DNA of 64,000 nucleotides, taken from contig OZ024759.1 in assembly GCA_964016885.1 (NCBI GenBank), positions 27,708,918 to 27,772,917 on the forward strand. Direction: 5' to 3'. This DNA comes from Eledone cirrhosa. Taxonomy: Eukaryota > Mollusca > Cephalopoda > Octopoda > Eledonidae. Position numbers and translations under genes: made by a program. Each line of letters begins with the position of its first letter. Position 1 is the stretch's first letter. Under the pieces are notes generated by a model. That model worked only from the letters and a program-made list of their open reading frames with translations. It was not told the origin of the DNA and did no database searches. Of the stretch, positions 10,678-22,679 are shown one piece after another.

Positions 10678-11558
10678 TGAGGTGGATCAGAAAAGTTCCA
10701 GGACTGATGTCACAAAAGATTTATTTCAAACCCAAACTTCACACTAAGAGTTTTCTCTTTCAAAGTAATCCCCCTGGAGTCTAATGCACTTTTCCATCCT
10801 TTTCTGCCACGCTTGCATGCACTCCTGGAAGGATTCTTCCGGGATCCTCCGCAATTCCGTCATCACGGCCTTTTTGATGTCATCCACATCTTCAAAACCG
10901 GCCCCCTCCGGGTTGTACTCCAAGATCGTGATGACTGTCCCTAGCAAGTCTGGTTCAGTTTCAAGACGCTCGAGGATGTCCTGGCACACTTGCATGCGTC
11001 GACTCTTCTGGTCATCGTTCAGCAGTTTTGGCACCATCTTCACGCAGACTTTCCGCATGTCCAAATCTTCAGTGAGAATCTTCCAGACGCTGTCCCGATT
11101 TATGCCCAGCTCATTTGCCATCAGTCGAACAGTCAGCCGACGATCACTACGCACCATCTGCCTGACGCGCTCAACGTTGACCTCAGTCCTGGTTGTTGAG
11201 GGCCTTCCGCTCCTGGGGTCATCTTCCACGTCCTCGCGTCCTTCTTTAAACCTCTTGCACCACTCAAAAACACGTGAGCGTGACATCGTCTCATCTCCAT
11301 ACACTTGCTGCAGCAATCCTACTGCTTCTGACGGACTTTTCAAGTTTGTCCGTTGCTCTGTGCTCATTGCTTGACGACCTGAAACAGAGGACATGTATAT
11401 ATAATTATGAAGAAAAAAGTTTGATCACTGCAGAGAGCTAAGATTACAGTTACATACTCCAGGGGGATTACTTTGAAGGAGAAAACTCTTAGTGTGAAGT
11501 TTGGGTTTGAAATAAATCTTTTGTGACATCAGTCCTGGAACTTTTCTGATAGACCTCA
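10678..11558 (-). mobile_element. mariner-type element with internal deletion
   Basis: 881 bp bounded by TA target duplications (10676-10677, 11559-11560). Terminal inverted repeats of about 103 bp (10678-10780 and 11456-11558) begin TGAGGTSKATCAGAAAAGTT. It carries one minus-strand open frame, described separately. Confidence 0.9.
10744..11394 (-). CDS. truncated mariner transposase, DNA-binding part only
   Basis: 216 residues. Residues about 10-65 are a Mos1-type helix-turn-helix (YGDETMSRSRVFEWCKRFKE), then the linker RSGRPSTTR, a second HTH (LTVRLMANELGINRDSVWKI) and MVPKLL, equivalent to the mariner WVPHEL-like motif. After CQDILERLETEPDLL the sequence jumps to a short C-terminal part, so the whole DDE/D catalytic core is missing; full mariner transposases are about 345 residues. 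The last codons lie inside the left inverted repeat. The frame is intact, so an expressed product could bind element ends but not cut. Whether it is expressed cannot be seen. Confidence 0.8.
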   Translation of the reverse strand: MSSVSGRQAMSTEQRTNLKSPSEAVGLLQQVYGDETMSRSRVFEWCKRFKEGREDVEDDPRSGRPSTTRTEVNVERVRQMVRSDRRLTVRLMANELGINRDSVWKILTEDLDMRKVCVKMVPKLLNDDQKSRRMQVCQDILERLETEPDLLGTVITILEYNPEGAGFEDVDDIKKAVMTELRRIPEESFQECMQAWQKRMEKCIRLQGDYFERENS

Positions 11559-11639
11559 TATGTGTGTAAAAGAAAGGGAGGGAATGGTGAAAAAACTATA
11601 GCAAAACAGCAGTTGGTGTTCCATTTGCTATGCTGTGTA

Positions 11640-11960
11640 TATGTATGTGTTTTTGTGTCAATGTATGTGCAAATATATGTGTGTGTTTGTGTAAATATGT
11701 GTGTGTTTGTGTAAATATATGAGTGTGTTTGTGTAAATGAGTGAATGTATGTGTGTTTGTGTGAATGTATGTGTGTGTGAATTTGTCTGTTTGTGTGAAT
11801 GTATGTGTGTGTTTGTGTAAATGAGTGAATGTATGTGTGTGTTTGTATGAATGTATGTGTATTTGTGTGAATGTATGTCTGTGAGTGTGTATTTTCGGAA
11901 GTGTGTCTGTGTTTGCATGTTTATATTTATATACTCACATATAAATGTATGCTTATACAC
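11640..11960. repeat. GT-rich irregular tandem repeat
   Basis: Units such as gtgtgtttgtgtaaatgagtg repeat with variation; no gene. Confidence 0.8.
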
Positions 11961-12124
11961 ACATACACATATGGGTCAGCATGTTGAAAATAATTCTAGT
12001 AATTATAAATGACACATAAATATATTTTGCTTGCTGTTATGATTAAATTTCTTCAACTAAAAGACGCGAGAAAGCCTGTGGTTGATTCTGGCTTCATGCT
12101 TAAATCTTCTGAAAAGATAGTCAT

Positions 12125-12890
12125 TTTTATCCAGCAATCCTTTGACTAAAAACCCAGTGTCCACATACTCCCTCCACAACATTAATATCAAGAAGTCGTT
12201 TTGTGAACGTGACCTGGGCATTACTGTCAGCAGTGATTTGCGTTAGACGAAGCACGTCTCTAAAATTGTCAAGAAGGCCGAGGGTGTTTTAGCATCACTC
12301 AGCAAGACCTTTGTCAGCCGTTCTCCAGCTATCTATTTAAAGCTGTACATGGCTATGGTGCGGCCAAACTTAGAATTTGCATCACCAGTCTGGAACCCCT
12401 ATCTTGCTCAGAACATTGACCTCCTGGAAACTGTTCAGCGACATGCAACCACGTGAATACCCTCCATCAGGCATCTACCATACTCTGAACGCTTTGTTTA
12501 CCTGGGCATGGATGCATTGAAGCTCTGACATCTGGCAACTGATTTGGTAAACACCCACAAAATTATTAACCATCTTGCCAACAACAATCCTGAGTACCAT
12601 TTTGATTTCCATGTGTCTAACACAGCACAGCTCCCATGACTTTCGGAAACATTTTTTCACACTCAGAGTTGCTGAAGATGAGACACTGCATCCTTTAAAA
12701 CCGCCATGCTTCCTGAGATTCGCCAACACTGCACCTGATGTCCCCCCTTCATACACACACACACACACGCATGTATTTCATGACTCATACACTGTTCATT
12801 TTCCTGACATTTGTACATTATTCTATGTACTATACATGCACCTTTGATGAGTTATAGTGCACTGTACACAATAATTTCATTATTATGATG
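12125..12890 (+). pseudogene. LINE reverse transcriptase C-terminal remnant
   Basis: Frames give [48 protein letters not shown] and [18 protein letters not shown], broken by stops and shifts. This is the C-terminal part of a non-LTR reverse transcriptase with its 3' UTR. Copies at 4560-4855 and 44940-45660. Confidence 0.75.
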
Positions 12891-12949
12891 GTTAAACATT
12901 TTCACCTGGCACATGAGGGTAAGCTGAAAAGTTCATAGGCTAACACAGG

Positions 12950-13270
12950 GGTAAATGGTAAAAGCATCGAGTTTCTAACTATCCACTATTAATATTCCAG
13001 CTTTTCTAGTCGATACAAATGCTGTAAATGCATGTTATTATTAGTTTTAAAGGGTTTTAAACTGGTTCAGTACCTCTCAACAGACGACATTTGTAATATA
13101 CGACTTATTTTGATTATCTCCCCTTGACCATTTCTGAACGAAATATCCCCCCCCCCCCACTATCACGCATTTATCTTTCAACGTCCAGTTTTTCTTTCAA
13201 ATCATCCGAGGTTCGTTGTTCAATTACTCTTACGTTATGAATCTAGAGAAGCATGTTCGATTCGTGTACA
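12950..13270. repeat. 0.3-kb dispersed repeat, copy 2
   Basis: Matches 2128-2435. Confidence 0.75.
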
Positions 13271-13394
13271 CACGATTATATAAATAATTTTACAAATAAA
13301 AAAACTAAAATAAAATAAACAGGTAATACACACACATCATGGACGAAATGCAATCGAAAGGGCTGGACAGAGAGACAGATAGATAGAGACTCTT

Positions 13395-13870
13395 CTTGTT
13401 TTTCTTCGTCCATTTATTGCTTAGAGGGTCGTGGGAGTAGAGTCCTCAAATACTCCTCCAGAGGGTCTCCAATTTATCCGACTGGATCCCCAAGCGTGAC
13501 CAGCCAAGCTCATATATGTTATCCAACCATCTTGCTCAGGGTCTACCCCTGGGTCTCATGTCGGTTTTGCCCATAAAATCTGTCTAGCGATTCTTTCCTG
13601 AGACATTCTAACCACATGCCTGAAGTATCAGAGTTGTGATCTCTCAATTCAGAGAAGTAGCGGCTCTACTTGGAGTGACTCCTGTGATTCTTTCCTGAGA
13701 CATTCTAACTACATGCCTGTAATATCGGAGCTGTGATCTCTCAATTCAGAGAAGTAGCTTCTCTACTTGGAGTGAACTCTTGCGATTCTTTCCTGAGACA
13801 TTCATACCATTGGAGCTGTGATTTCTCAATTCGGAGGAATAGAGGCTCTACCTGGAATGATTTCCTATAT
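13395..13870 (-). pseudogene. RTE-like LINE C-terminal fragment with internal triplication
   Basis: Same family as 5630-6010. The block around gattctttcctgagacattc is repeated three times. Confidence 0.6.
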
Positions 13871-14165
13871 AATATAATTTAGTTGAGACAGAAATACAAA
13901 ATACGCTTATTTTGTTAAGAATAAAAGCTTTATTTGTGACATTAGAATGTAAACTTTATCTATGAGGCCACATATGTCACCTTGCTGGTCGATTGATAGC
14001 ATACAAGAAACTCTATTGAAAAGACTATTAAATTAATGCTACACACACTTATATATATATTTATATATATAATATGTAGGTTACCGAGTTATGTCGGAGG
14101 GAGATCGGGCAACTACAGTTAAAAAATGGACTCAATACTTAGCCAGAGTATAGGCATCTTTATTA

Positions 14166-14280
14166 TATATATAGAAATGACTTCTATAGGACTAGAACTG
14201 TTTCAATCGTATGAAATCATGGACATTTCTCATGATTTCATGCGAATGAAACAGTTCTAGTCCTGTAGAAGTCATTTCTC
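14166..14280. repeat. foldback palindrome
   Basis: Arms agaaatgacttctataggac and complement; each contains GAAACAGUUCUAGUCCUGUA, a stem III-like hairpin next to GAAA. Followed by (CT)n. Confidence 0.75.
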
Positions 14281-15000
14281 TCTCTCTCTCTCTCTCTCTC
14301 ATAATCGCATATAATGCCACCGTAACTATTTTTACCAAAATTTACGAGCATTAAAAACATGCACAGGATATTTTTTAATATACTGTAGTGTTAAAAAACA
14401 CAGAAAAATGACTGAAGATAACTGCGTATCATCATCTACCACTTGTATTATATAACTATTTCGTCTAAAAATATAATTAGCGAATCTTTTTTTTTTAAAG
14501 CTACCCCAGAAAACAACAAACGCATTTAGTGTTGAATTAATGTAAATTTTTTAATTTCATTTTGATTTTTATATTTCCGTGCCTTATATTTATAAGATTT
14601 CTATTAATAATTAATTGATTTCTAATTTCTATTTAATCATATATTTATATGCTAAACCCTTTTCTCTATCAACGTGTGATATAGATATATAACACAAACG
14701 AACGTTATTCTCTTTTAGTTTACTTCTCTCAACGTAATGAAAGTAAAAAGTAAAATAAACGTTAAGAAGATTTACAGGTGATAAACAATAAAATACGAAA
14801 GCCATTTGATCATATTTATTTCTCCCGCCTGGTTTTTATTTTTTTACTAAACCGGAATGCACTTATTCGTGCGATCCCATAATTCTAGAACCATGTGCTT
14901 CACTTTGCTGTCATCTCTCAAAGACATCGGTTTCTCCTCAACTAACGGCCAGTAATAACTACTTCATATTTCAGGTATTTTATTATATGTATTATAAAAT
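14281..15000. other. AT-rich DNA, nothing recognised
   Basis: After a (CT)n run the sequence is AT-rich with stops in all frames; no gene or known repeat seen. Confidence 0.4.
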
Positions 15001-15007
15001 TTCATTA

Positions 15008-15095
15008 TGCATTGCCGATTACTTTCTTTTATTGCCGATTACTTTCATTTATTGCCGATTACTTTCATTTATTGCCGATTACTTTCTTTTTAAGC
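15008..15095. repeat. short tandem repeat, 4 copies
   Basis: attgccgattactttc units of about 23 bp. Confidence 0.85.
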
Positions 15096-15119
15096 TCGAT
15101 TTCTAATTACATAGCAGAA

Positions 15120-15212
15120 ATATATGTATATATATATATATATATGAGTCCGGGTTCAATCGGGGGTAACCACAGTAAGGTACTCATATATATATATATG
15201 TATATATATATG

Positions 15213-15271
<59 letters not shown>

Positions 15272-15440
15272 CACACACTTAATTGTGGTAACTAGCCGAA
15301 ACCGGCTCAGAGCGTGTCGTTTCTCTGCTTTACTACTATATGTATATATACACACATGTGCATATGTATGTATATATATATATATATATATACATGTTTG
15401 CATATGTATATGCATACATCTGTGTATATATATAATGATA
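15120..15440. repeat. AT microsatellites with retroelement scraps
   Basis: Several (AT)n and (GTAT)n runs. 15145-15185 matches 17140-17180 (gggggtaaccacag). Confidence 0.7.
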
Positions 15441-15729
15441 TATTAGGGAACAAAGAATCAGTGTTGTATCATATACATGTTTCCCTCCGATCAGCTCGAG
15501 GAACGATCGATTATGGAATCGAAAGCTCCTCAGATATGTGGTCTCACATGTAGAATCACGTCCAATATCTATTGCGGAAGTCGCGGAAGCAGAACCATGG
15601 AAGCAATCGAAGAAAATTAAACGATGAGGAAGTGTGTTAGGAATAAATTTTACCAAATCCTTATCGTTTCAGGCTTCATTCCATTAGCTTTTCTTTTATC
15701 ATTTTTTTTTCTATATATCTTATTGATAT

Positions 15730-16780
15730 CTCATCAATATTTATGGCTATATGTTTATATCTATTTAATCATTTAATCAAATGTTATCATGCCGACCAGA
15801 TGGAATATTTGCAGGGAAAAGTACTAGAAAAAAAAAATTCCCCTAAACGTCCAATTATTTAGCTAACTGTATGTATATATATATATATATACGCGCATAT
15901 GGTTGTCAGCTTAGTGAATAGTGCTCAATACCCAAGTAGAGTTTTAATATGGAATATATACATTTATAATTATCTGCTATATTACGACTACAACTTCGAT
16001 GTATAGCTATTATTATATATATAATGTTTAACCATACACACACATATATGTGTATATATAGATAGGATATCCATAGATAATTTGTAATTAAATTTGAGGC
16101 CAGGCTCCTCCACTATATAGTGGTGGCCATAACTGGATCCAGAAACCTTAGATCGCGTATACACGTTAAGAGCATGAAATTTTAATATATTTCTATTTAA
16201 TCTTCACTCAATAATTATATATCCTCAAATTTATGGCGCGAAGTTTTCGCTAAATCTGTTTCATTTTTCTCGTCTTCATATAAAAATTTAGGAATCTCTT
16301 CTGGAAGAGAGGAAAATATTATATGTAATTTAAAGTAATGTAGTTTTTTTAGTTAGATGTTAGATGTTAAAGATGTCATTTAAATAAAAATAAAAGGTAG
16401 TCTCATCTAACGTTTCGAGATGAATGGGAAAACGTGATCTAATGGAAATTTAGGAAGATTTGCAAAAATTAAATATAATAATTCTTTAATGTTGCTTTAT
16501 TGATATTAAAAAATAAATCTCTTTAGAAGTATTGTAAATATTTTTTAATATGTATAATGTTAAATAATGTATTATTACATTGTTGTTATTTTTTGAGCTT
16601 CGTCAATGGAAAGAGAGAAAGAAGTTAAAATATATAAATATCTAATTGTGTAAATCTTTAAGTCGGTTATATTTAGAGGTTCCTTGATTATGTTTAGGGT
16701 CCCGAAATCTTCAAGGACAATCATAAATCGACAAAAATATGAAAATATGTCTCATGTACTCGGCTTCCTTTCACTACCAC
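15730..16780. other. AT-rich intergenic DNA
   Basis: No open frame of note and no recognised repeat apart from short AT runs near 15870 and 16015-16065. Confidence 0.4.
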
Positions 16781-16799
16781 GTGTCAACCTGTGATATCG

Positions 16800-16814
16800 A
16801 TATATATGTGTGTA

Positions 16815-16869
<55 letters not shown>

Positions 16870-16903
16870 TGTGTGTGTGGGTGTGTATATATATATATAG
16901 GTT

Positions 16904-16937
<34 letters not shown>

Positions 16938-16975
16938 GTGTGTGGGTGTATATTTATATATAAAAATACAAATAA
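16800..16975. repeat. AT/GT microsatellite
   Basis: (AT)n blocks interrupted by GTGTGTG. Confidence 0.9.
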
Positions 16976-17205
16976 AGATTCAGCGAGAACCGCATTTTGG
17001 CGGGCAGGAAAAGCGAAGCTAAACGCAAAGATCAGAAATGATACTGGCAAAGTGCTCAATAGTTAAAAACCAGAGCTAAACAATGTGTGAAGAAGCCATA
17101 CAAAACTGAAATATATATATATATGGGTGTGTGAGTGTATCCCCGGGGTCAATTGGGGGTAACCACAGCAAGGTACTCAATACATAGCAGAGTATAAATA
17201 TCTAA

Positions 17206-17297
17206 TATAGAAATGGCTTCTACAGGACGAGAACTGTTTCATTCGAAGGAAATAATCAGGAATGAAACAGTTCTAGACCCGTAGAAGTCATTTCTAT
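17206..17297. repeat. foldback palindrome
   Basis: Related to 14166-14280. Minus strand reads CUGAUUA...GAAACAG...CUGUA, one base away from a hammerhead core. Confidence 0.7.
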
Positions 17298-17416
17298 TTA
17301 AAATAAATATGTATCTTTTTTACTATTTACTAATGCACTGAGTACCAGATTTAACTAGTTTTTTTGTGTTTTTCTGATCCTCAGAAAACCATCCTTTAAT
17401 TATATATATATATATA

Positions 17417-17650
17417 CAATAAACAAATGGAAACTATATTTATAAAACCATATTTATTTTATTATACATATTTCAAGGGCCACCAAGGCAAATTATGGTG
17501 CGCTTTCATCAGATAAAATACAATACAAATTAGTTTTATAAATAAATATTGACATACCCTGAAAAAAAGACAACCTTAACGGTTGGAGCTTCCTGGATAG
17601 TCAAAATAAATATGGTTTTATAAATATAGTTTCCATTTGTTAATATATTG
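17417..17650. repeat. inverted repeat enclosing a hammerhead-like motif
   Basis: Arms containing caaatggaaactatatttat (left) and their complement (right, near 17618-17640) enclose the H2 motif and share gacataccctga with 7265-7280. Confidence 0.7.
17455..17520 (-). ncRNA. type I hammerhead ribozyme-like motif (copy H2)
   Basis: CUGAUGA at 17512-17506 and GAAA at 17474-17471. Stem I is 8 perfect pairs (UAUUUUAU/AUAAAAUA). Stem II is AAG/CUU, internal loop CG/GCC, then CACC/GGUG. Stem III is AUA/UAU with a 2-nt loop, and the cleavage nucleotide is A. It lies between inverted flanks 17417-17455 and 17605-17650. Confidence 0.6.
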
Positions 17651-17739
17651 TATATTTACTCCACTCTTTGTTGAGTGCTTTATATCAGTTATAAAAACTT
17701 TTTAAGCTTGTTGAATCCCAGCAAATTAAATATAACCTC

Positions 17740-17807
17740 TGCATATATATATGTATATATTATATATATATATATATATATGTATATATTATATATATAT
17801 ATGTATA

Positions 17808-17847
<40 letters not shown>

Positions 17848-18546
17848 TATATATGTATATGTATATATATATATGTATATATATATATGTATATATTATA
17901 TATATGTATATATTATATATATGTATATATTATATATATGTATATATTATATATATGTATATATTATATATATGTATATATTATATATATGTATATATTA
18001 TATATATGTATATATTATATATATGTATATATTATATATATATGTATATATTATATATATGTATATATTATATATATGTATATATTATATATATATGTAT
18101 ATATTATATATATGTATATATTATATATATGTATATATTATATATATGTATATATTATATGTATATATTATATGTATATATTATATATGTATATATTATA
18201 TATATGTATATATTATATATTATATATGTATATATTATATATATGTATATATTATATATATATATATATGTATATATTATATATATATATATATGTATAT
18301 ATTATATATATATATATATGTATATATTATATATATATATATGTATATATTATATATGTATATATTATATATTATATATATATATATGTATATATTATAT
18401 ATATATATATGTATATATTATATATATATATATGTATATATTATATATTATATATGTATATATTATATATATATATATGTATATATTATATATATATATA
18501 TGTATATATTATATATATATATATGTATATATTATATATATATATA

Positions 18547-18586
<40 letters not shown>

Positions 18587-18865
18587 TATATATATGTATA
18601 TATTATATATATATATATGTATATATTATATATATGTATATATTATATATATGTATATATTATATATGTATATATTATATATATATATATGTATATATTA
18701 TATATAAGTATATATTATATATATATATATGTATATATTATATATATATATATATGTATATATTATATATATATATATATGTATATATTATATATGTATA
18801 TATTATATATATATATATATATGTATATATTATATATGTATATATTATATATATAGATATATTGA
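17740..18865. repeat. 1.1-kb AT-rich tandem array
   Basis: Units built from GTATATATTATATAT of about 13-25 bp. Long Tyr/Ile open frames here come from composition only. Confidence 0.95.
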
Positions 18866-18954
18866 GACGTCCGTAGAAATAAAGGAATAAATATAATTTA
18901 ATCATTGCTTATCTTTTTTTGCTAATATTGCCTCTAAATGGGACAAACCTGTGC

Positions 18955-19490
18955 TAGCGTGGAAGATAGACGTTAATCGATGATGATGATATATAAGATA
19001 TATATATACACATATATATATATATATATAACTATACACAGTTCAAGAGTAACCAATCTTAAAGAGAGAGATTGAGATATGAAAGGAAAGATTGGTGAGT
19101 TAGTTAGAAGCCAAAGCGTAAGGGCATGTGCTCAATGTGCAATATACAGTAGAAAGCAGCTAGGTGGCTGGGTTCATGCAGAGGTTAGGTGCGCAGAGCT
19201 GGAAATATTCATTAGTTAAGCAAAACAAGACTACAAATTTCACAAGGAAGACATTATTAAAAGATTGTCAACATATTTAGTTTGATGTAAGGAATGTAGA
19301 GAATAATATTAATAATAATAATGCCCGGTTACAATTGTTTCGCTACTCCGTATAATATTTCTGGATCAGATGACTATGTATCATAATTGATCTGGTTCAG
19401 TTGAAAATAATTAACATATTTAAAAAAACAGAGTGGCTCATCGGAACTCAAAGGAATATAAATTAAAATAATGTTACATAATATAATGTT
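18955..19490. other. noncoding stretch with SINE tail
   Basis: 18955-18990 is a SINE-C 3' tail (gctagcgtggaagatagacg, then GATGATGAT). The rest is unrecognised AT-rich DNA. Confidence 0.4.
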
Positions 19491-19491
19491 C

Positions 19492-19600
19492 CATATATTA
19501 GTTTTTACTATTGTGCCCAATAGTAAAAACTAATATATATATTATATATATATATTACATATATATATATTATATATATATATATATATTACATATATAT
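19492..19600. repeat. foldback and AT microsatellite
   Basis: tattagtttttactattg pairs with its complement; then (AT)n. Confidence 0.65.
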
Positions 19601-19673
19601 ATATTAGTGAAAAATTGAATGGGAACAAAACAGAGAGGCAGTACGAACAAATGTTTATTAGTTTCACGCTATA

Positions 19674-20500
19674 TTATATATATATATATATAATAGCTTT
19701 CACTGTATTTTTGACTAAAGGAATTTTAGCCTGATAATGGGGTTTAGAACCCTCAGATAAATGGAAAAAGATGAGTATATGGGAGTCGAACCCACATCTT
19801 TTTCCATGTATCTGGGTCTTGAAGTCACAAGCGGTTAATCCTCTATAAGCTTTGTTGGAGGTGTCCGTCCTCACGTTGCACTGGTAGATCACATTACGAT
19901 CTTGGCATCTGTTGTTGAGGGGGCACATGGATCTATCAGGACAATTACACCTCCTGGTCGGCTCTCCACTGTTGTCTAGGTTATTTCTTCCATAGGGGTT
20001 GAGTTTTTTGTTGTTAGAAGAGACAATGTTTTGTGCGAAGTTAGGTGTGGTGCTGTAGGAGAGTTTGATGGTGTTTTTGTTGATTATGTTGTGGTAGCGG
20101 TATTGTAGTGGGAAGTGTTTTTCGAGAAGCCTAAAGAAGATTTTCCCGATAGGTGTTGTCACCTCGGCATTGTGGGGAGGATTGAACCACATTACGTTGC
20201 ATGAGCGGCGGTGTCGCCTGCTGGTTCGGCTAATGGAAGCTTGATGATAGGATATTTCCTCCCGGAAGCCACTCCGCTTAATGGCCTGGTTGTAATAAGG
20301 CGCATGTTCATCGAATATCTGCTCATTAGCGGACAAACGAGATATGCAGAGGGAGATGTTTTTAACCAGGTTATTGGTGAGGTTTCTAGGATGGTTCGAG
20401 CGGCGGTGGATGTAGTGCAAGTTGTCGTTTGGTTTCCTGTATGGGTAGTACAGATCATTATGGAGGTTAAGGGTAACGTCCAGGAAGTTACTCGGGTTAG
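19674..20500 (-). pseudogene. Penelope-like element C-terminal coding remnant
   Basis: Minus-strand open frame of about 270 residues: NFLDVTLNLHNDLYYPYRKP, NDNLHYIHRRSNHP, YYNQAIKRSGF, MWFNPPHNAEVTTPIGKIFF, KLSYSTTPNFAQNI and a cysteine block CNCPDRSMCPLNNRC with VIYQCNV. This order is typical of the end of the reverse transcriptase and linker of Penelope-like elements, just before the GIY-YIG nuclease, which is degraded here. The catalytic RT motifs are missing. The 3' flank (19720-19760) shares sequence with the foldback at 41990-42140. Confidence 0.65.
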
Positions 20501-21340
20501 GGACGTTTGTAGGGTTATTTTAAATCCCCAGTCCCGGAAGAAGCTGATTAGTTATAGATTTCACTTTCAACGCTTGACTGGGTTTCCCCCACTCCCTCTT
20601 TGTTCTACCGGCAAGTTCAGCCACCCCTACCTCCCACCAAATGCCATGATAGATTTATCTGTCTTTACAACAAATTTTTGACCAATTCTCTTGACAATTA
20701 CTATCTTCCCATATAAGGAAATACCCCCTGAGAAGTTTGGCTATTTATTTACCAGGCTAAAAATTCTTATTTAGTTAGCGAACCCCGGTACTTCAGTTAT
20801 GTTAAAGCGCCCTCTAGATGTTTTATTTTGATGAGTTTGTTGCGGCTGGCTGCCTTTCTTATACAGAGTGTACTTGGTGCATTTTATCATGTCACCAGTA
20901 TTAAGGAGGTTGTCATCTTTGATATAACTGAAAAATCCTGTCAACCCATTTTTTGTTGGGCATGATTTCTATGGCTGGCTGTCCTCAATGCCAACCACTT
21001 TACAGAGTTTACTGGGTGTATATCTATTTTATCGTGGTAACCAGCACTAGGAAGGTTTTAACACAGCTGTAACAACATCTCAGCAATTTTGTCTGCCAGG
21101 TTTTTCTCTTTGTTCTTTTTTTATCTATTTAAACACAACGAAAACATTGTATTTTTCCTCCTCCTCTAACAAACTCGTTTTTTATCTCCTGAGAACTGGT
21201 CCATGAACTCTAGGACAACAACCTACTTTTTGTTACACAATCAATATTTTAAATAATATAACTCAACTATTTCCTCCTTCCTTCCTTATCTACCTCTCTC
21301 TGTCTCTCTCTCTCTCTCTCTGTATATATATATTATATAA
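20501..21340. other. noncoding stretch with SINE scraps
   Basis: 20940-21100 carries SINE-C-like phrases; (CT)n at 21295-21320. Otherwise nothing recognised. Confidence 0.4.
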
Positions 21341-21345
21341 ATTAT

Positions 21346-21470
21346 CGAGAATCGGAATCTCGGCCCACGAAATAACGAAACACAATCTTCGAAATGCGTG
21401 GCAAAGTGCTCAATAGTTTGGATAAACCAGAGCTATAACTAACATTTAAATACCAACACACTGAGACAAT
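21346..21470. repeat. dispersed repeat piece
   Basis: Shares ggcaaagtgctcaatagtt with 16985-17080. Confidence 0.5.
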
Positions 21471-21558
21471 GCTTAAACAATCATTCGCACAGCCGAAAAA
21501 ACGACCAAGAAAATTCGGGTCAGACAAATAATAATACATATGAATGAAAAATCTTTAC

Positions 21559-21740
21559 CCGGACCCACTAGAAAGATGGTAAATTCCAGCATTTGGGTTT
21601 CTGCGGCTCCTAAATCAGTTACCGTCAGCTTACATAAAAAATATCCGGCTTCTGGTAGAATGATGAACGAGGAAACCACTTTTTCAACAGGCGTTTCGTT
21701 CAAATATACAAGGGAACCCGTTAGTAAATCCACGTGGGGT
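21559..21740 (-). CDS. candidate orphan exon, unrecognised
   Basis: A minus-strand open segment of 182 nt bounded by a possible acceptor (ttgctag) and donor (GGTCCGG|GTAAAG). It encodes VDLLTGSLVYLN, then FIILPEAGYFLCKLTVTDLG and EFTIFLVGPG. The alternating hydrophobic strands look like a beta-sandwich of a real protein rather than repeat translation. I do not recognise the family and see no partner exon nearby. It may be a captured fragment or an exon of a gene with very long introns. Confidence 0.3.
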
Positions 21741-21762
21741 CTAGCAATATATATATATCTAG

Positions 21763-21799
<37 letters not shown>

Positions 21800-21802
<3 letters not shown>

Positions 21803-21921
21803 GAAAAAGTAGGACCCAGACGGCTGAGCTCAAGCCGTTTCGACGGCTAATTCTGGACTAAATTTAGTCCAGAATTAGCCGTCGAAACGGCTTGAGCTCA
21901 GCCGTCGGGGTCCTACTTGTT
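21800..21921. repeat. foldback palindrome
   Basis: Near-perfect arms with GAAACGGCUUGAGCUCAGCC on each side; ACGGCU/AGCCGU forms a stem next to GAAA and is followed by C, as in stem III of a hammerhead. Confidence 0.75.
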
Positions 21922-22071
21922 CCTACTACCCTAAGTATTGAGTACTTTGGTGCGTTATGGTCCATCTGGTTCCTTACCACATTTCCTTTGTTATATATAT
22001 ATATATATATATATATGTGTATATATATGCTCTAACCACTAAGCCATGTGCCTCCATATATATATATATAT

Positions 22072-22192
22072 ATAGGAGACAGTATGACCCCGACGGCAGA
22101 GCTCAAGCCGTTTCGACAGCTATTTCTGGACTCGAGAAATAGCCGTCGAAAAACGGCTTGAGATCTGCCATCGGGGTCATACTCTCTCCTAT
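22072..22192. repeat. foldback palindrome
   Basis: Relative of 21800-21921 with small differences; flanked by AT microsatellites and the shared phrase gtgcgttatggtccatctgg. Confidence 0.75.
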
Positions 22193-22290
22193 TACCCACT
22201 CTACTACCCTAAATATTGAGTACTCTGGTGCGTTATGGTCCATCTGGTTCCTTACCACAATTCCTCCATTATATATATATATATATATAT

Positions 22291-22627
22291 GGAGCCACAT
22301 GGCTTAGTGGTTAGAGCATTGGCCTTGCAATCGAAAGGTTGTGAGTTCAATTCTCAGACCGGGTGATGTGTTGTTTCCTTGAGCAAGACACTTTATTTCA
22401 CATTGCTCCAGTTTACTCAGCTGTAGAAATGAGGGGATAGGGATTGGGGTCCATATTCCATTGCAAAGTGGTCGTGGAGGTGCCACGGCAAAAAGCACCC
22501 AGTACTCACTGTAAATGAGGTTGGTGTTAGGAAGGGCATCCAGCTGTAGAAATCAAGCCAGAATCAGTTCCAGTCCCGCCCTTGCAAGCAGGGAAAAGCA
22601 GACGTAAAGTGATGATGATGATGATAT
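22291..22627 (+). mobile_element. tRNA-derived SINE (SINE-A), near full length
   Basis: Head has A-box-like tggcttagtggttagagcat and B-box-like ggttgtgagttcaattctc; body ggttggtgttaggaagggca; tail GATGATGATGAT. Confidence 0.9.
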
Positions 22628-22679
22628 ATATATATATTTGCTGGACACATTTAATCTTATTTACTAATCAGTTTCTGTG

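Noticed and set aside
15336..15656. Open frame with SAIDIGRDSTCETTYLRSFRF
   Set aside because: No splice boundaries or family resemblance, and half of it is AT repeat.
17675..18876. Long Tyr/Ile open frames up to 393 residues
   Set aside because: Pure translation of AT/GTAT repeats; stop-free because of composition.
22291..22370. tRNA gene
   Set aside because: A- and B-box-like sequences are present, but this is the head of a SINE repeated many times, with mismatched arms and no tRNA end.
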